A DNA stretch of 18,255 nucleotides, taken from an uncultured Mycoplasmatota bacterium (GTDB lineage: Bacteria; Bacillota_I; Bacilli_A; RF39; UBA660). Location of the stretch: NCBI GenBank assembly GCA_900542735.1, contig UQOS01000023.1:1-18255 (forward strand). Direction: 5' to 3'. How positions within the stretch are numbered: the first letter of the stretch is position 1; every line of letters begins with the position of its first letter. Both the position numbers and the translations under genes were made by a program. Shown here piece after piece: positions 5,479 through 12,729 of this stretch. A model generated the notes under the pieces. The model was given only the letters and a program-made list of their open reading frames with translations, did not search any database and was not told the DNA's origin.

Positions 5479-6765
5479 ATGAAAGTCGGAATATATACAT
5501 TAGGTTGTAAAGTAAACACTTACGAAAGTGAATATGTGATGTCTTTATTTAAAGAAAAAGGTTATACCATTTCTGATTTTGATGATGAGTGCGATATTTA
5601 TATTATTAATACTTGTAGTGTTACCAATCAAAGTGATAGTAAAAGTAGAAAAATTATAAATCAAGCAATTCGTAAAAATCCACACGCTTGTATTGTAGCT
5701 ATGGGGTGCTTTATTGAAGCAAATAAAGATATCAAAATAGATGGTGTCGACATTTTAATCGGTAATAAAGATAAAAGTAAAGTAGTAGAATTAGTTGAAG
5801 ACTATTTTAAAACTAAAAAACAAATAGTCAATTTGTACCAAGACCTAGGAAATGACTTTGAAAACATGGAAATTAAAACTTTTGAAGGTAGGACTAGAGC
5901 TTTTGTGAAAATTCAAGATGGTTGTGAAAACTTTTGTAGCTACTGTATTATTCCTTATGTACGTGGAAAATGCCGTAGTAAAAAGCCTGAACAAGTAGTA
6001 GCAGAAATTAGTGAATTAGTAAAAAATGGCTATCAGGAAATTGTTTTAACTGGTATTCATACTGGTAATTATGGTCGCGATTTAAATACTGATTTTGCTT
6101 CTCTTTTAAGAAAGATTGTGAAAATACCTAATCTATATCGTTTACGAATTTCTTCTATTGAGATTACAGAATTAACAGACGAAGTTTTAGATATCATTGA
6201 AAATAATGAAGTGGTTGCTAATCACTTACATATCCCTTTACAGTCTGGTAGTAATTTTATCTTAAAGAATATGAATCGTAAGTATGATACTAAGTATTTT
6301 GAAGAAAAAATAAATTATATTCGTAGTATCAGACCTTCTATTTCCATTTCTACTGATGTGATTGTTGGTTTTCCTGGTGAAACAGAAGAAGAATTCTTAA
6401 ACTCTTATCGTTTTTGTGAAAAAATGCAGTTTTCTAAAATTCATGTATTTCCATATTCTGTTAGAAAGAATACACCAGCTAGTAAGTTTCCTAATCAGAT
6501 TCCAGGTAATATTAAAAAAGAAAGAGCTAGAAAATTGATAGAATTATCAAAGAAAATGGAAGAAGACTATATGAAAGAGTTTTTAAATACAGAAGTAGAA
6601 GTATTAATGGAACATTCTAAAGATCATATTAGTTATGGCCATACTAGTAATTATTTAGCTATTAAAGTATTAGGAGATTACAATAGTGAAGATATTATTA
6701 AGGTAAAAATTTCTAGTCTTGAATATCCAAACTGTCTTGGAGAAGAATTAATAAAGGAAAGATGA
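5479..6765 (+). CDS. mtaB: tRNA t6A37 methylthiotransferase MtaB
   Basis: MtaB is a radical-SAM enzyme that converts t6A to ms2t6A at position 37 of ANN-decoding tRNAs. The start is ATG 5479 (MKVGIYTLGCKVN), preceded by AGGGGTGA; a longer frame from 5437 would overlap the promoter. The 428-residue protein has the N-terminal MTTase domain with conserved cysteines in LGCKVN, NTCSVTNQSD and AMGCF, and the radical-SAM cluster CxxxCxxC at C149, C153 and C156 in DGCENFCSYCIIPYVRG. It also has HLHIPLQSGS and STDVIVGFPGE, and a C-terminal TRAM-like region around LNTEVEVLMEHSKD. The KVNTYES start motif favours MtaB over MiaB or RimO. It ends with TGA followed at once by in-frame TAA, and the next gene begins 4 nt later. 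Confidence 0.93.
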   Translation: MKVGIYTLGCKVNTYESEYVMSLFKEKGYTISDFDDECDIYIINTCSVTNQSDSKSRKIINQAIRKNPHACIVAMGCFIEANKDIKIDGVDILIGNKDKSKVVELVEDYFKTKKQIVNLYQDLGNDFENMEIKTFEGRTRAFVKIQDGCENFCSYCIIPYVRGKCRSKKPEQVVAEISELVKNGYQEIVLTGIHTGNYGRDLNTDFASLLRKIVKIPNLYRLRISSIEITELTDEVLDIIENNEVVANHLHIPLQSGSNFILKNMNRKYDTKYFEEKINYIRSIRPSISISTDVIVGFPGETEEEFLNSYRFCEKMQFSKIHVFPYSVRKNTPASKFPNQIPGNIKKERARKLIELSKKMEEDYMKEFLNTEVEVLMEHSKDHISYGHTSNYLAIKVLGDYNSEDIIKVKISSLEYPNCLGEELIKER

Positions 6766-6769
6766 TAAA

Positions 6770-7456
6770 ATGAAAAATAGACAAGTAGATTTACATATTC
6801 AGAGTGAAAATGGTAGTTTTGTAGTAAGAGAAGAAAAGATTTCTAGAATTTATATTGTGTTTCCACTTTTTAGGGAAAATGTTTCTGTTCGCCTAAAGAA
6901 AGATTTTCTTCCTACATTATCTTTTTATGATGAAGCAGCTAATACTACTGTTTATGAAAAAGGAAATATCATTAGTGTTTATTCACTTAATCCTATTTCT
7001 AAACAAGTAACGATTTTCTTGCCACAAAATACTTTACATAATATTGATGCTAGCTTAGAAAATGGAAATATTACTTTACAGAAAGTAAATGCAAATTCTA
7101 TTAAATTAAATTTATTACGAGGAAATGCTAAGATTAAAGATTCTAATATTTCATCTTTAAAAGTAGATGGTATTACTTCTAACATGGAAGTAGTAAATAG
7201 TGTTGGTAATGATTATTCACTTACTACGAAAACTGGTAATATTTATATTCATGGTAGTAGTCCTATTTCCTGTGTATTAGGTACTATGATTGGAGATATT
7301 GCTGTTAATTTAAAAGATGATGAAAAAGAGAAAGCAAAGATTGATATAAATGCTAAAAGGGTAGATGGATCTATTAGTTTATTAGGAGAAAATTATGAAA
7401 AGCATCTTTACTGTATTGCGCCCCATGGCCGAGTTTTAGGAAATATTTATAAATAA
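6770..7456 (+). CDS. DUF4097-like beta-strand repeat protein
   Basis: The 228 residues have no signal peptide and no membrane helix. From about residue 80 the sequence alternates short hydrophobic strands with Asn, Ser and Gly turns (LENGNITLQ, VNANSIKLNLLRGNAKI, ISSLKVDGITSNMEV, TTKTGNIYIHG), the pattern of DUF4097 right-handed beta-solenoid proteins. The N-terminal 80 residues are a less repetitive beta-rich head. Family members often accompany membrane stress or sensor proteins, but no partner is visible. It is co-transcribed with mtaB (4-nt gap, AAAGGAAAGATGATAAA before the ATG). Function unknown; the family call is moderate. Confidence 0.7.
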   Translation: MKNRQVDLHIQSENGSFVVREEKISRIYIVFPLFRENVSVRLKKDFLPTLSFYDEAANTTVYEKGNIISVYSLNPISKQVTIFLPQNTLHNIDASLENGNITLQKVNANSIKLNLLRGNAKIKDSNISSLKVDGITSNMEVVNSVGNDYSLTTKTGNIYIHGSSPISCVLGTMIGDIAVNLKDDEKEKAKIDINAKRVDGSISLLGENYEKHLYCIAPHGRVLGNIYK

Positions 7457-7460
7457 TATA

Positions 7461-7489
7461 TTTAAATTTATAGCTATCTGTTATATAAT
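7461..7489 (+). promoter_or_regulatory. Candidate promoter for the 7519-8300 unit
   Basis: TATAAT at 7484-7489, with TTTAAA (7461-7466) at 17-bp spacing as a weak -35. No clear terminator separates it from the gene ending at 7456, so read-through from mtaB is possible. Confidence 0.5.
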
Positions 7490-7518
7490 TAATATAGTAA
7501 TTGAGGTAAGGTGAAAAT

Positions 7519-8067
7519 ATGGAAAAACAAGAATTAGATTTAACACTTATGAATATTGCTAATAAAAATAGTGAAATGAATAAAGAATTCTATCAAAACT
7601 ATGTAAATAAAAGTAAGAAAGCTAGTAAGCAAGAAATACATGGTAAAACTTATGTTGGTAGTAAAAACAAAAAGCTATATAGAACTATTGGCATAGTGAT
7701 AGCAGGAATAGCTGTTATGGCTGGAGTTACTGCAGGAGCTAGAATAGGTGAAAAAGTATCTACTTATGATAGCGTTTTAAAAGCTAAGATGGAGCAAGAA
7801 TTAAATAAGGATCAAATTGCGGCATATCATAATGATCAAGATAGAACGAATAGTATTAATAATTGGTTTGATAAAAATAGTGACATAAATGCTGCTAAAC
7901 AAGAATTAAATCCTGATGATTATAATCTTCATGAGGCACGTATTACTGATAGTGATATTGAGTATCTTCCATTTGAAGCTGAAAGTCTCTTAACAGAAAA
8001 AGATCAAGATGCTATTCATTTGGCAGCTGATAAAGTAATTGAAGAATATAAAGGTAGGGCTAGATAA
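7519..8067 (+). CDS. Single-pass membrane protein, unknown function
   Basis: The 182-residue product has a basic, hydrophilic N-terminal region (about 1-53, rich in Lys and Asn), one membrane helix (about 55-77, IGIVIAGIAVMAGVTAGARIG) and an acidic C-terminal domain of about 105 residues. Lysines flank the N side of the helix, so the N-terminus is probably cytoplasmic and the C-terminal domain outside, in the type II manner. There is no lipobox or cleavage site. I do not recognise a family. A good ribosome site (AGGTAAGGTGA) precedes the ATG. The stop codon overlaps the next start (TAATG), so the two proteins are probably made in ratio. Confidence 0.75.
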   Translation: MEKQELDLTLMNIANKNSEMNKEFYQNYVNKSKKASKQEIHGKTYVGSKNKKLYRTIGIVIAGIAVMAGVTAGARIGEKVSTYDSVLKAKMEQELNKDQIAAYHNDQDRTNSINNWFDKNSDINAAKQELNPDDYNLHEARITDSDIEYLPFEAESLLTEKDQDAIHLAADKVIEEYKGRAR

Positions 8068-8300
8068 TGATAGATAATAGTTGTGTGGTATTAGATGGTA
8101 TAAAATATCAGGTAGTAGATAAAATTAAAGTAGAAACAAAAGAATATGTTTATTTAGTAAATGAAAATGATAAAAATGATATCTGCTGTCGTAAAGAAAT
8201 AGAAGAGAATGGAAAAACTTTTCTAGTTGGTCTAGATAGTGATGAAGAAGTTAATCTTACTTTAAAACTTTTTCTAGAAAAACACCAAAATGAAAGATAA
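8067..8300 (+). CDS. Small acidic DUF1292-like protein
   Basis: The 77 residues read as a short antiparallel beta unit (GIKYQVVDKIKVETKEYVYL, then DICCRKEIEENGKTFLVGL) closed by a helix (DEEVNLTLKLFLEKHQ). This order resembles the DUF1292/YrzB family of small Firmicutes proteins, which in Bacillus lies in the same alaS neighbourhood; the match is by pattern only. It overlaps the upstream membrane protein stop by one base and is followed by a terminator. There are no membrane segments. A Cys-Cys pair sits near residue 41. Function unknown. Confidence 0.65.
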   Translation: MIDNSCVVLDGIKYQVVDKIKVETKEYVYLVNENDKNDICCRKEIEENGKTFLVGLDSDEEVNLTLKLFLEKHQNER

Positions 8301-8316
8301 ACTATTAAAAAGTTAG

Positions 8317-8322
8317 TATAAT
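8317..8322 (+). promoter_or_regulatory. Candidate -10 box for recD2
   Basis: TATAAT at 8317-8322 overlaps the 5' arm of the preceding terminator. A start near 8329 would leave only the 3' arm in the recD2 leader, so the new transcript would not terminate. No good -35 is seen; confidence is modest. Confidence 0.45.
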
Positions 8323-8344
8323 ATCCTTAAGGGATATTTTTTTT
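8320..8344 (+). terminator. Terminator before recD2
   Basis: AATATCC (8320-8326), loop TTAAG, GGATATT (8332-8338), followed by T to 8344. The T tract runs straight into the recD2 ribosome site GGAGG (8345-8349). Confidence 0.85.
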
Positions 8345-8354
8345 GGAGGTAATT

Positions 8355-10544
8355 ATGGCTGCATGCATAAAGGGAATTTTTAAAAGATATATTTTTAAAA
8401 GTGATAGTGGTTATGTAATAGGATTATTTAAAGTAAAAGAAACTAATAATAATGATTTAGATGATTTTATTGATCATACTATTACTTTTACTGGTTATTT
8501 TCACGAATTAACACTAGATGATACTTATTTATTTAATGGTTCTTTAGTTGAACATGAAAAGTATGGTAGACAGTTTCAAGTAGATAGTTATGAAAGAGTT
8601 TTACCAGAAGAAAAAGATGCTACGATAGAATTTTTAAGTAGTGGTCTATTTAAAGGAATTGGTGAAAAGACAGCTGAAAAAATTGTGTCTTATTTAGGAA
8701 AAGATACCTTAACTACTATTTTGGAAAACCCTAGTAATCTATTATTAATTCCTGGTATTACGAATAAACAGATTAATATCTTAAATAAAACCTTAACAGA
8801 GTATGAAGCTAGTTATCGTACAATTGTTTCTTTAGGAGAACTAGGCTTTTCTACTAGAGATAGTTTACTTATTTATAATAAGTATAAAGAAAAAACAACT
8901 ACTATTTTAAATGATAATATCTATTTGTTTTATGAAGATATTTTAGAGATTACTTTTAAGAAAGTAGATACTATCGCTATTAAAAGTGGATTGTTACCAA
9001 ATGATATTAGAAGAATAGAAGCAGCTATTTTATATGTTATTAATGAAGTATGTAATTTACTTGGTCATAGTTATTTATTCAAAGAAGAAATTATGAATTA
9101 TGTTGTTCGTATTTTAGGCGAAAGAATTACGATAGAAGAATTTGATAGTGCCCTAGTAGAATTAGAAAAAGATAGCAAAATAATAAAAATTAATGAAAAA
9201 TACTATCTAACTGCTATGTATGAAGCTGAAAGAAATATTGCTAGAAGATGTGGGTATTTAATGCGTATTCCAGATATTACTAGTAAAAAATTAGATAGTA
9301 CGATTGCTAGTGTTGAAAAACATTTTGACTGTTTTTATAATCAAGACCAATTAAATGCTATTAAACTTTCTTATACTAAAAACATATTGGTAGTAACAGG
9401 TGGTCCAGGTACAGGAAAAACTACTATTATTAAAGCTATTTGCGAATTATATAAAGAAATTAATAAATTATCTTATGAAAAATTAACAGAACAAATAGCT
9501 CTTTTAGCACCAACTGGTAGAGCTAGTAAAAGAATTAGTGAATCTACTAATTTACCAGCTTGTACGATTCATCGTTTTTTAAAATGGAATAAAGAAAATA
9601 ATAAATTTGCGATTAATGAGTATCATAAAAGTGATGTTAGTTTTGTGATTGTTGATGAATTTAGTATGGTAGATACTTATCTTTTTGATTCTTTACTAAA
9701 AGGATTAAGATATGATACAAAGTTAGTTTTAGTAGGAGATTATAATCAATTACCAAGTGTTGGACCAGGTGAAATTTTAAAAGATATGATTGAGAGTAAT
9801 TCTTTAAATGTAGTTTCCTTAAAAGAATTATATCGTCAAAAAGAAAATTCTAATATTATTAGTCTTGCTTATCAAATTAATGATAATCAAATAGACGAAA
9901 CAATATTTAATCAAAAAGAAGATTTAATCTTTATACCAACACCAGTAAACCATGTTACAGATAAAATTTTAGAAATAGCTAGAGAAGACACTAGTCATAC
10001 TATGCAAGTATTAGCACCAATGTATAAAACTTTAAATGGTATTGATATGATTAACCATTCTTTACAGGAAGTATATAATCCTAAGTCAAAAAACAAAAAA
10101 GAATTAGTAATTAATGGTGTGGTTTTTAGAGAAAATGATAAAGTTATTCAGCTTTCTAATATGCCAGATGAAAATGTTTTTAATGGCGATATTGGAATTA
10201 TTACTGAAATTTATAATGGTAGTAAAAAAGAAATATACATTGACTTTGATGGGAATACTGTTCGCTATACACCAGCTAACTTTCAAAAATTCAAACATGC
10301 TTATGCTATTAGTATTCATAAAAGTCAAGGCAGTGAATTTGATACTGTTTTAATTCCCCTTGTTAATCAATATGGTAAAATGTTATATCGTAAATTAATT
10401 TATACAGCAGTAACAAGAGCAAAAAAGAAATTATATTTAGTAGGAGAAATTTCAGCTTTGGAAAAAGCAATTCAAAATAATGATGTTAATTTAAGAAGAA
10501 CAACTTTAAAAGAAATGTTAATAGAAAATATAAAAAATGTATAA
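8355..10544 (+). CDS. recD2: ATP-dependent DNA helicase RecD2
   Basis: RecD2 is a 5'-3' superfamily 1B helicase of RecBC-lacking bacteria, involved in DNA repair and fork processing. The start is ATG 8355 (MAACIKGIFKR) with GGAGG 5 nt before; a TTG at 8343 lies inside the terminator T tract. The 729 residues hold an N-terminal OB-like part, helix-hairpin-helix repeats (FKGIGEKTAEKIVSYLG, LLLIPGITNKQINIL), Walker A GGPGTGKT at 349-356, APTGRASKRI, the DE box VDEFSMVD near 433-440, GDYNQLPSVGPGE, LYRQ, and the C-terminal motifs HKSQGSEFDTV and YTAVTRAKKKLYLVG. Length is as expected. Bacillus yrrC (recD2) also lies near the AI-2E permease gene yrrI and alaS, so the order here is conserved. Confidence 0.95.
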   Translation: MAACIKGIFKRYIFKSDSGYVIGLFKVKETNNNDLDDFIDHTITFTGYFHELTLDDTYLFNGSLVEHEKYGRQFQVDSYERVLPEEKDATIEFLSSGLFKGIGEKTAEKIVSYLGKDTLTTILENPSNLLLIPGITNKQINILNKTLTEYEASYRTIVSLGELGFSTRDSLLIYNKYKEKTTTILNDNIYLFYEDILEITFKKVDTIAIKSGLLPNDIRRIEAAILYVINEVCNLLGHSYLFKEEIMNYVVRILGERITIEEFDSALVELEKDSKIIKINEKYYLTAMYEAERNIARRCGYLMRIPDITSKKLDSTIASVEKHFDCFYNQDQLNAIKLSYTKNILVVTGGPGTGKTTIIKAICELYKEINKLSYEKLTEQIALLAPTGRASKRISESTNLPACTIHRFLKWNKENNKFAINEYHKSDVSFVIVDEFSMVDTYLFDSLLKGLRYDTKLVLVGDYNQLPSVGPGEILKDMIESNSLNVVSLKELYRQKENSNIISLAYQINDNQIDETIFNQKEDLIFIPTPVNHVTDKILEIAREDTSHTMQVLAPMYKTLNGIDMINHSLQEVYNPKSKNKKELVINGVVFRENDKVIQLSNMPDENVFNGDIGIITEIYNGSKKEIYIDFDGNTVRYTPANFQKFKHAYAISIHKSQGSEFDTVLIPLVNQYGKMLYRKLIYTAVTRAKKKLYLVGEISALEKAIQNNDVNLRRTTLKEMLIENIKNV

Positions 10545-10571
10545 AATTATTATTTTTTTTCATAATAGTAA

Positions 10572-10589
10572 TGGTATAGTGATATACCA
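10572..10589 (+). promoter_or_regulatory. Extended -10 promoter inside a perfect palindrome
   Basis: TGGTATA (10572-10578), GTGA, TATACCA (10583-10589). The left arm forms an extended -10 (TGG-TATAGT). A palindrome of 7-bp arms centred on the -10/start region is the usual form of an operator, but it could also be a hairpin. Upstream is a run of T (10552-10559). Confidence 0.5.
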
Positions 10590-10619
10590 ATCATATTTTC
10601 AATAGTAAGAGGTGATTTT

Positions 10620-10787
10620 ATGAAAAAGAGTAGTATAATCGTAGGTTCTATGATGGTAACAGCTTTAGGCGGTTATGGTGCTTGGTGTTGTTATAAAAAG
10701 TTAAATCCACAGTGTGCCAAAAAGTTCGAAAAAGATGTCAAAAAAGTAACAAAAAACATGGAAAAAAGTATTGAAGATATGATGTAA
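10620..10787 (+). CDS. Small membrane-anchored peptide, 55 residues
   Basis: ATG at 10620 is preceded by AGAGGTGATTTT. The translation starts MKKSSIIVGSMMVTALGGYG, a basic start and one hydrophobic helix (about 5-22) with a Trp-Cys-Cys-Tyr edge. A Lys/Glu-rich amphipathic tail (CAKKFEKDVKKVTKNMEK) ends in MM. It could be a membrane protein with a cytoplasmic or surface helix; there is no family I can name. The gene has its own candidate promoter (10572-10580) and a strong terminator (10786-10816), so it is a stand-alone unit between recD2 and the permease gene. The well-formed ribosome site and flanking signals make it a real gene in my view. Confidence 0.75.
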   Translation: MKKSSIIVGSMMVTALGGYGAWCCYKKLNPQCAKKFEKDVKKVTKNMEKSIEDMM

Positions 10788-10816
10788 AAAGGAAGAAAAA
10801 CTTCCTTTTTCTTTTT
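10786..10816 (+). terminator. Terminator after the 55-residue peptide gene
   Basis: AAAAAGGAAG (10786-10795), loop AAAAA, CTTCCTTTTT (10801-10810), then CTTTTTC. The stem starts within the stop codon. Confidence 0.9.
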
Positions 10817-10871
10817 CTAATATTTCAAAATCGTAATATTTCTAAAAAAGGTAGAATAAAAAAGTAAAATA

Positions 10872-10880
10872 TGGTATATT
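10872..10880 (+). promoter_or_regulatory. Extended -10 promoter of the permease gene
   Basis: TGG-TATATT at 10872-10880; the -35 is weak. A start near 10887 lies downstream of the ATG at 10881, which supports the later ATG at 10905 as the true start. Confidence 0.6.
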
Positions 10881-10904
10881 ATGGTAAAAGAAAAAGGTGA
10901 TAAA

Positions 10905-12050
10905 ATGCTAAGAAGAAAAAATGATTCTCTTGATTATGGAAAGTTAAATGAAGAAATTAGAATTAGTGTTAATATTTTAAAAATAGTATTTATATTAGTT
11001 ATTGTGTGTTTAGTTTTTATTTGTAGTAAATTAATAGGGGACTGGAAAATACTACCATTTATAGGTAAAATGTTAACTATTATTTCACCACTATTTATAG
11101 GAATTGCGTTAGCATGGTTATTTGATCCTTTTGTTTCTTCTTTACAGAAAAAAGGTGTTAGTAGAATCTTAGGTTCTATTTTTGTCTATATATTATTCTT
11201 ATCATTTATCTATTTACTCATTCGTTTAATGGTTCCTTCTATTACGAATCAGTTAAATGATTTAGCTAAATCTGTTCCTGATTTTATTAATTATTTAAAA
11301 GATAATATAGATAGTTTTTTTGATAATTTAAATAATCTAGGAAATTATAACTTTACAGATATTAAAATAGGAATTTATGATAGTATTAATGACTTAAGCA
11401 AATCTTTAACAGTAGATTTACCAACTACAATAGTAAATGTTATTTCTAATATTGTATCAGGTGGTGTTAACTTATTAATTGGTTTATTAGTAGGACTTTA
11501 TATGTTATTTGATTTTGATAATGTAAAAAAACATTTACATAGTTTAATTCCTAAGAAATACCAAAAAGATATAGTAGCTTTAATTAATAAATTAAATAAT
11601 AATTTAAAAAGTTATGTACATGGTACATTACTAATTATGTTTATTTTATTTATTTTCCAATCTATTGCGTTATGGATAGCAGGATTAGAAGCACCAATGG
11701 TATTTGGCTTATTCTGTGCTGTTACCAATGTAATTCCATATATAGGGCCATATATTGGAGGAGTTCCTGCAGTAGTGGTAGGATTATCTATTAGTCCTAT
11801 GACCGGTATATTTGCATTAATAGCTGTTGTGCTTGCTCAAACTTTAGAAAGTTATTTCTTACAACCAATCGTAATGGGAAAAACTATGAAGCTTCACCCA
11901 GTAACAATTATGTTAGGGTTATTGCTATTTGGACATTTCTTTGGTATAATAGGAATGATTTTAGCTACACCAGTAATTTCTATTTTGAAAACCATTTTTC
12001 AATTCTTTAATGAAAAATATTCTATTATGGAAAGAATTACGGATAATTAA
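10905..12050 (+). CDS. AI-2E family membrane permease (YrrI type)
   Basis: Members of the AI-2E/UPF0118 family are polytopic membrane proteins; different members are linked to autoinducer export or Na+/H+ exchange, and the substrate here is unknown. The start is ATG 10905 (MLRRKNDSLD) with AAAGGTGA before it; an in-frame ATG at 10881 has no ribosome site. The 381 residues have hydrophobic helices near 25-45, 55-73 and 90-110, a long polar insertion (about 112-175), then further helices. The family signatures are present: VTNVIPYIGPYIGGVPAVV and LESYFLQPIVMGKTMKLHP, with GIIGMILATP near the end. Linkage to recD2 upstream and alaS downstream matches Bacillus yrrI. The T-box leader starts within a few bases of its stop. 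Confidence 0.9.
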   Translation: MLRRKNDSLDYGKLNEEIRISVNILKIVFILVIVCLVFICSKLIGDWKILPFIGKMLTIISPLFIGIALAWLFDPFVSSLQKKGVSRILGSIFVYILFLSFIYLLIRLMVPSITNQLNDLAKSVPDFINYLKDNIDSFFDNLNNLGNYNFTDIKIGIYDSINDLSKSLTVDLPTTIVNVISNIVSGGVNLLIGLLVGLYMLFDFDNVKKHLHSLIPKKYQKDIVALINKLNNNLKSYVHGTLLIMFILFIFQSIALWIAGLEAPMVFGLFCAVTNVIPYIGPYIGGVPAVVVGLSISPMTGIFALIAVVLAQTLESYFLQPIVMGKTMKLHPVTIMLGLLLFGHFFGIIGMILATPVISILKTIFQFFNEKYSIMERITDN

Positions 12051-12054
12051 AACG

Positions 12055-12236
12055 AAAAAAAGATAAGTAATATCTAATTATTTTTAGAAAGCTTATGGTT
12101 GATGAAAATAAGTAATAAGAAGATATGAAAGCTACTTTTTAGTGACTAGCAAACTAGTCCGGCCTAGCCGTTATACAAATTAAGACCTAATTAGGATGGT
12201 ACCGCGAAAACTCGCTCCTAACTTGGGTCTTTTTCT
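12055..12236 (+). promoter_or_regulatory. T-box riboswitch, alanine specifier
   Basis: A full T-box leader is visible. Stem I is closed by AAAAAG (12057-12062) with CTTTTT (12135-12140). The specifier loop has ATAAGTA on the 5' side and GAAAGCTA (12127-12134) on the 3' side; GCT at 12131-12133 is an Ala codon followed by the usual purine. A hairpin GACTAG/CTAGTC (12143-12158) and a GC-rich CGGC/GCCG hairpin (12160-12170) follow. The T-box proper AGGATGGTACCGCG is at 12193-12206; TGGT would pair with the ACCA end of tRNA-Ala, whose discriminator is A. The terminator pairs AAGACC (12182-12187) and TTAGGA (12191-12196) with TCCTAA (12216-12221) and GGTCTT (12226-12231), then a T run. Uncharged tRNA-Ala would allow read-through. 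The T-box promoter is not clear. Confidence 0.95.
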
Positions 12237-12254
12237 ATGAAAAAAGGTGATAAT

Positions 12255-12728
12255 GTGATAAATAATTTAGAAATAAAAAGAATTAGTATCATAAATAACC
12301 AAGAATTAACAGAAGCATTTACCTTTATTGCTGATGAAAGCCTTGATTGTTATTTAAAAACTTATATGGATACTACTACAATTCTTGCAGATGACTATAT
12401 AAAAAAAGAACTTTTTTTAGAAATTAGAAGAGATTACTTTTTACATAAAAATAGTGCTATCTATACTGCTAAAGTAGAAGGAGTTTTAGTAGGAGCAGCT
12501 TTAAGATGCAATTCTTATTTAGATTCTTTATTTGTAAAAAAAGAATATCGTAATCAAAAAATAGGAAGTACACTACTTGAAAAGGTATTGAATGATTGTA
12601 AAGAATATCAAGTAATCAGATTAAATGCTAATATAAAAGCTATTTCGCTATATCAAAGATATGGTTTTTGTCAGAATGGTCAAATAGAAAAAAATCTCAT
12701 AGTACCAATGGTATTAGAAAGGAAATAA
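12255..12728 (+). CDS. GNAT family N-acetyltransferase
   Basis: The product is a GCN5-related acetyltransferase using acetyl-CoA; the acceptor is unknown. I choose GTG at 12255 (157 residues), 7 nt after AAGG; the in-frame ATG at 12237 follows the T-box terminator T run with no ribosome site. The fold shows a helical N-terminal half, the strand GVLVGAALRC, then motif A DSLFVKKEYRNQKIGSTLLEKVL (pyrophosphate-binding loop RNQKIGS), and the C-terminal ISLYQRYGF typical of GNATs. It is the first gene after the Ala T-box and ends one base before the next start codon, so it belongs to the alaS operon. A RimI-like or aminoacyl-detoxifying role is possible but cannot be shown. Confidence 0.8.
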   Translation: MINNLEIKRISIINNQELTEAFTFIADESLDCYLKTYMDTTTILADDYIKKELFLEIRRDYFLHKNSAIYTAKVEGVLVGAALRCNSYLDSLFVKKEYRNQKIGSTLLEKVLNDCKEYQVIRLNANIKAISLYQRYGFCQNGQIEKNLIVPMVLERK

Positions 12729-12729
12729 T

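Noticed and set aside
6763..6768. TGA followed by TAA at the end of mtaB as a sign of a TGA=Trp code
   Set aside because: Long genes contain no in-frame TGA and all Trp codons seen are TGG, so the standard code is sufficient.
12121..12140. Ser (AGC) or Tyr (TAC) specifier for the T-box
   Set aside because: The triplets overlap in the loop, but GCT is in the usual position one purine before the lower stem, and alaS is in the operon.
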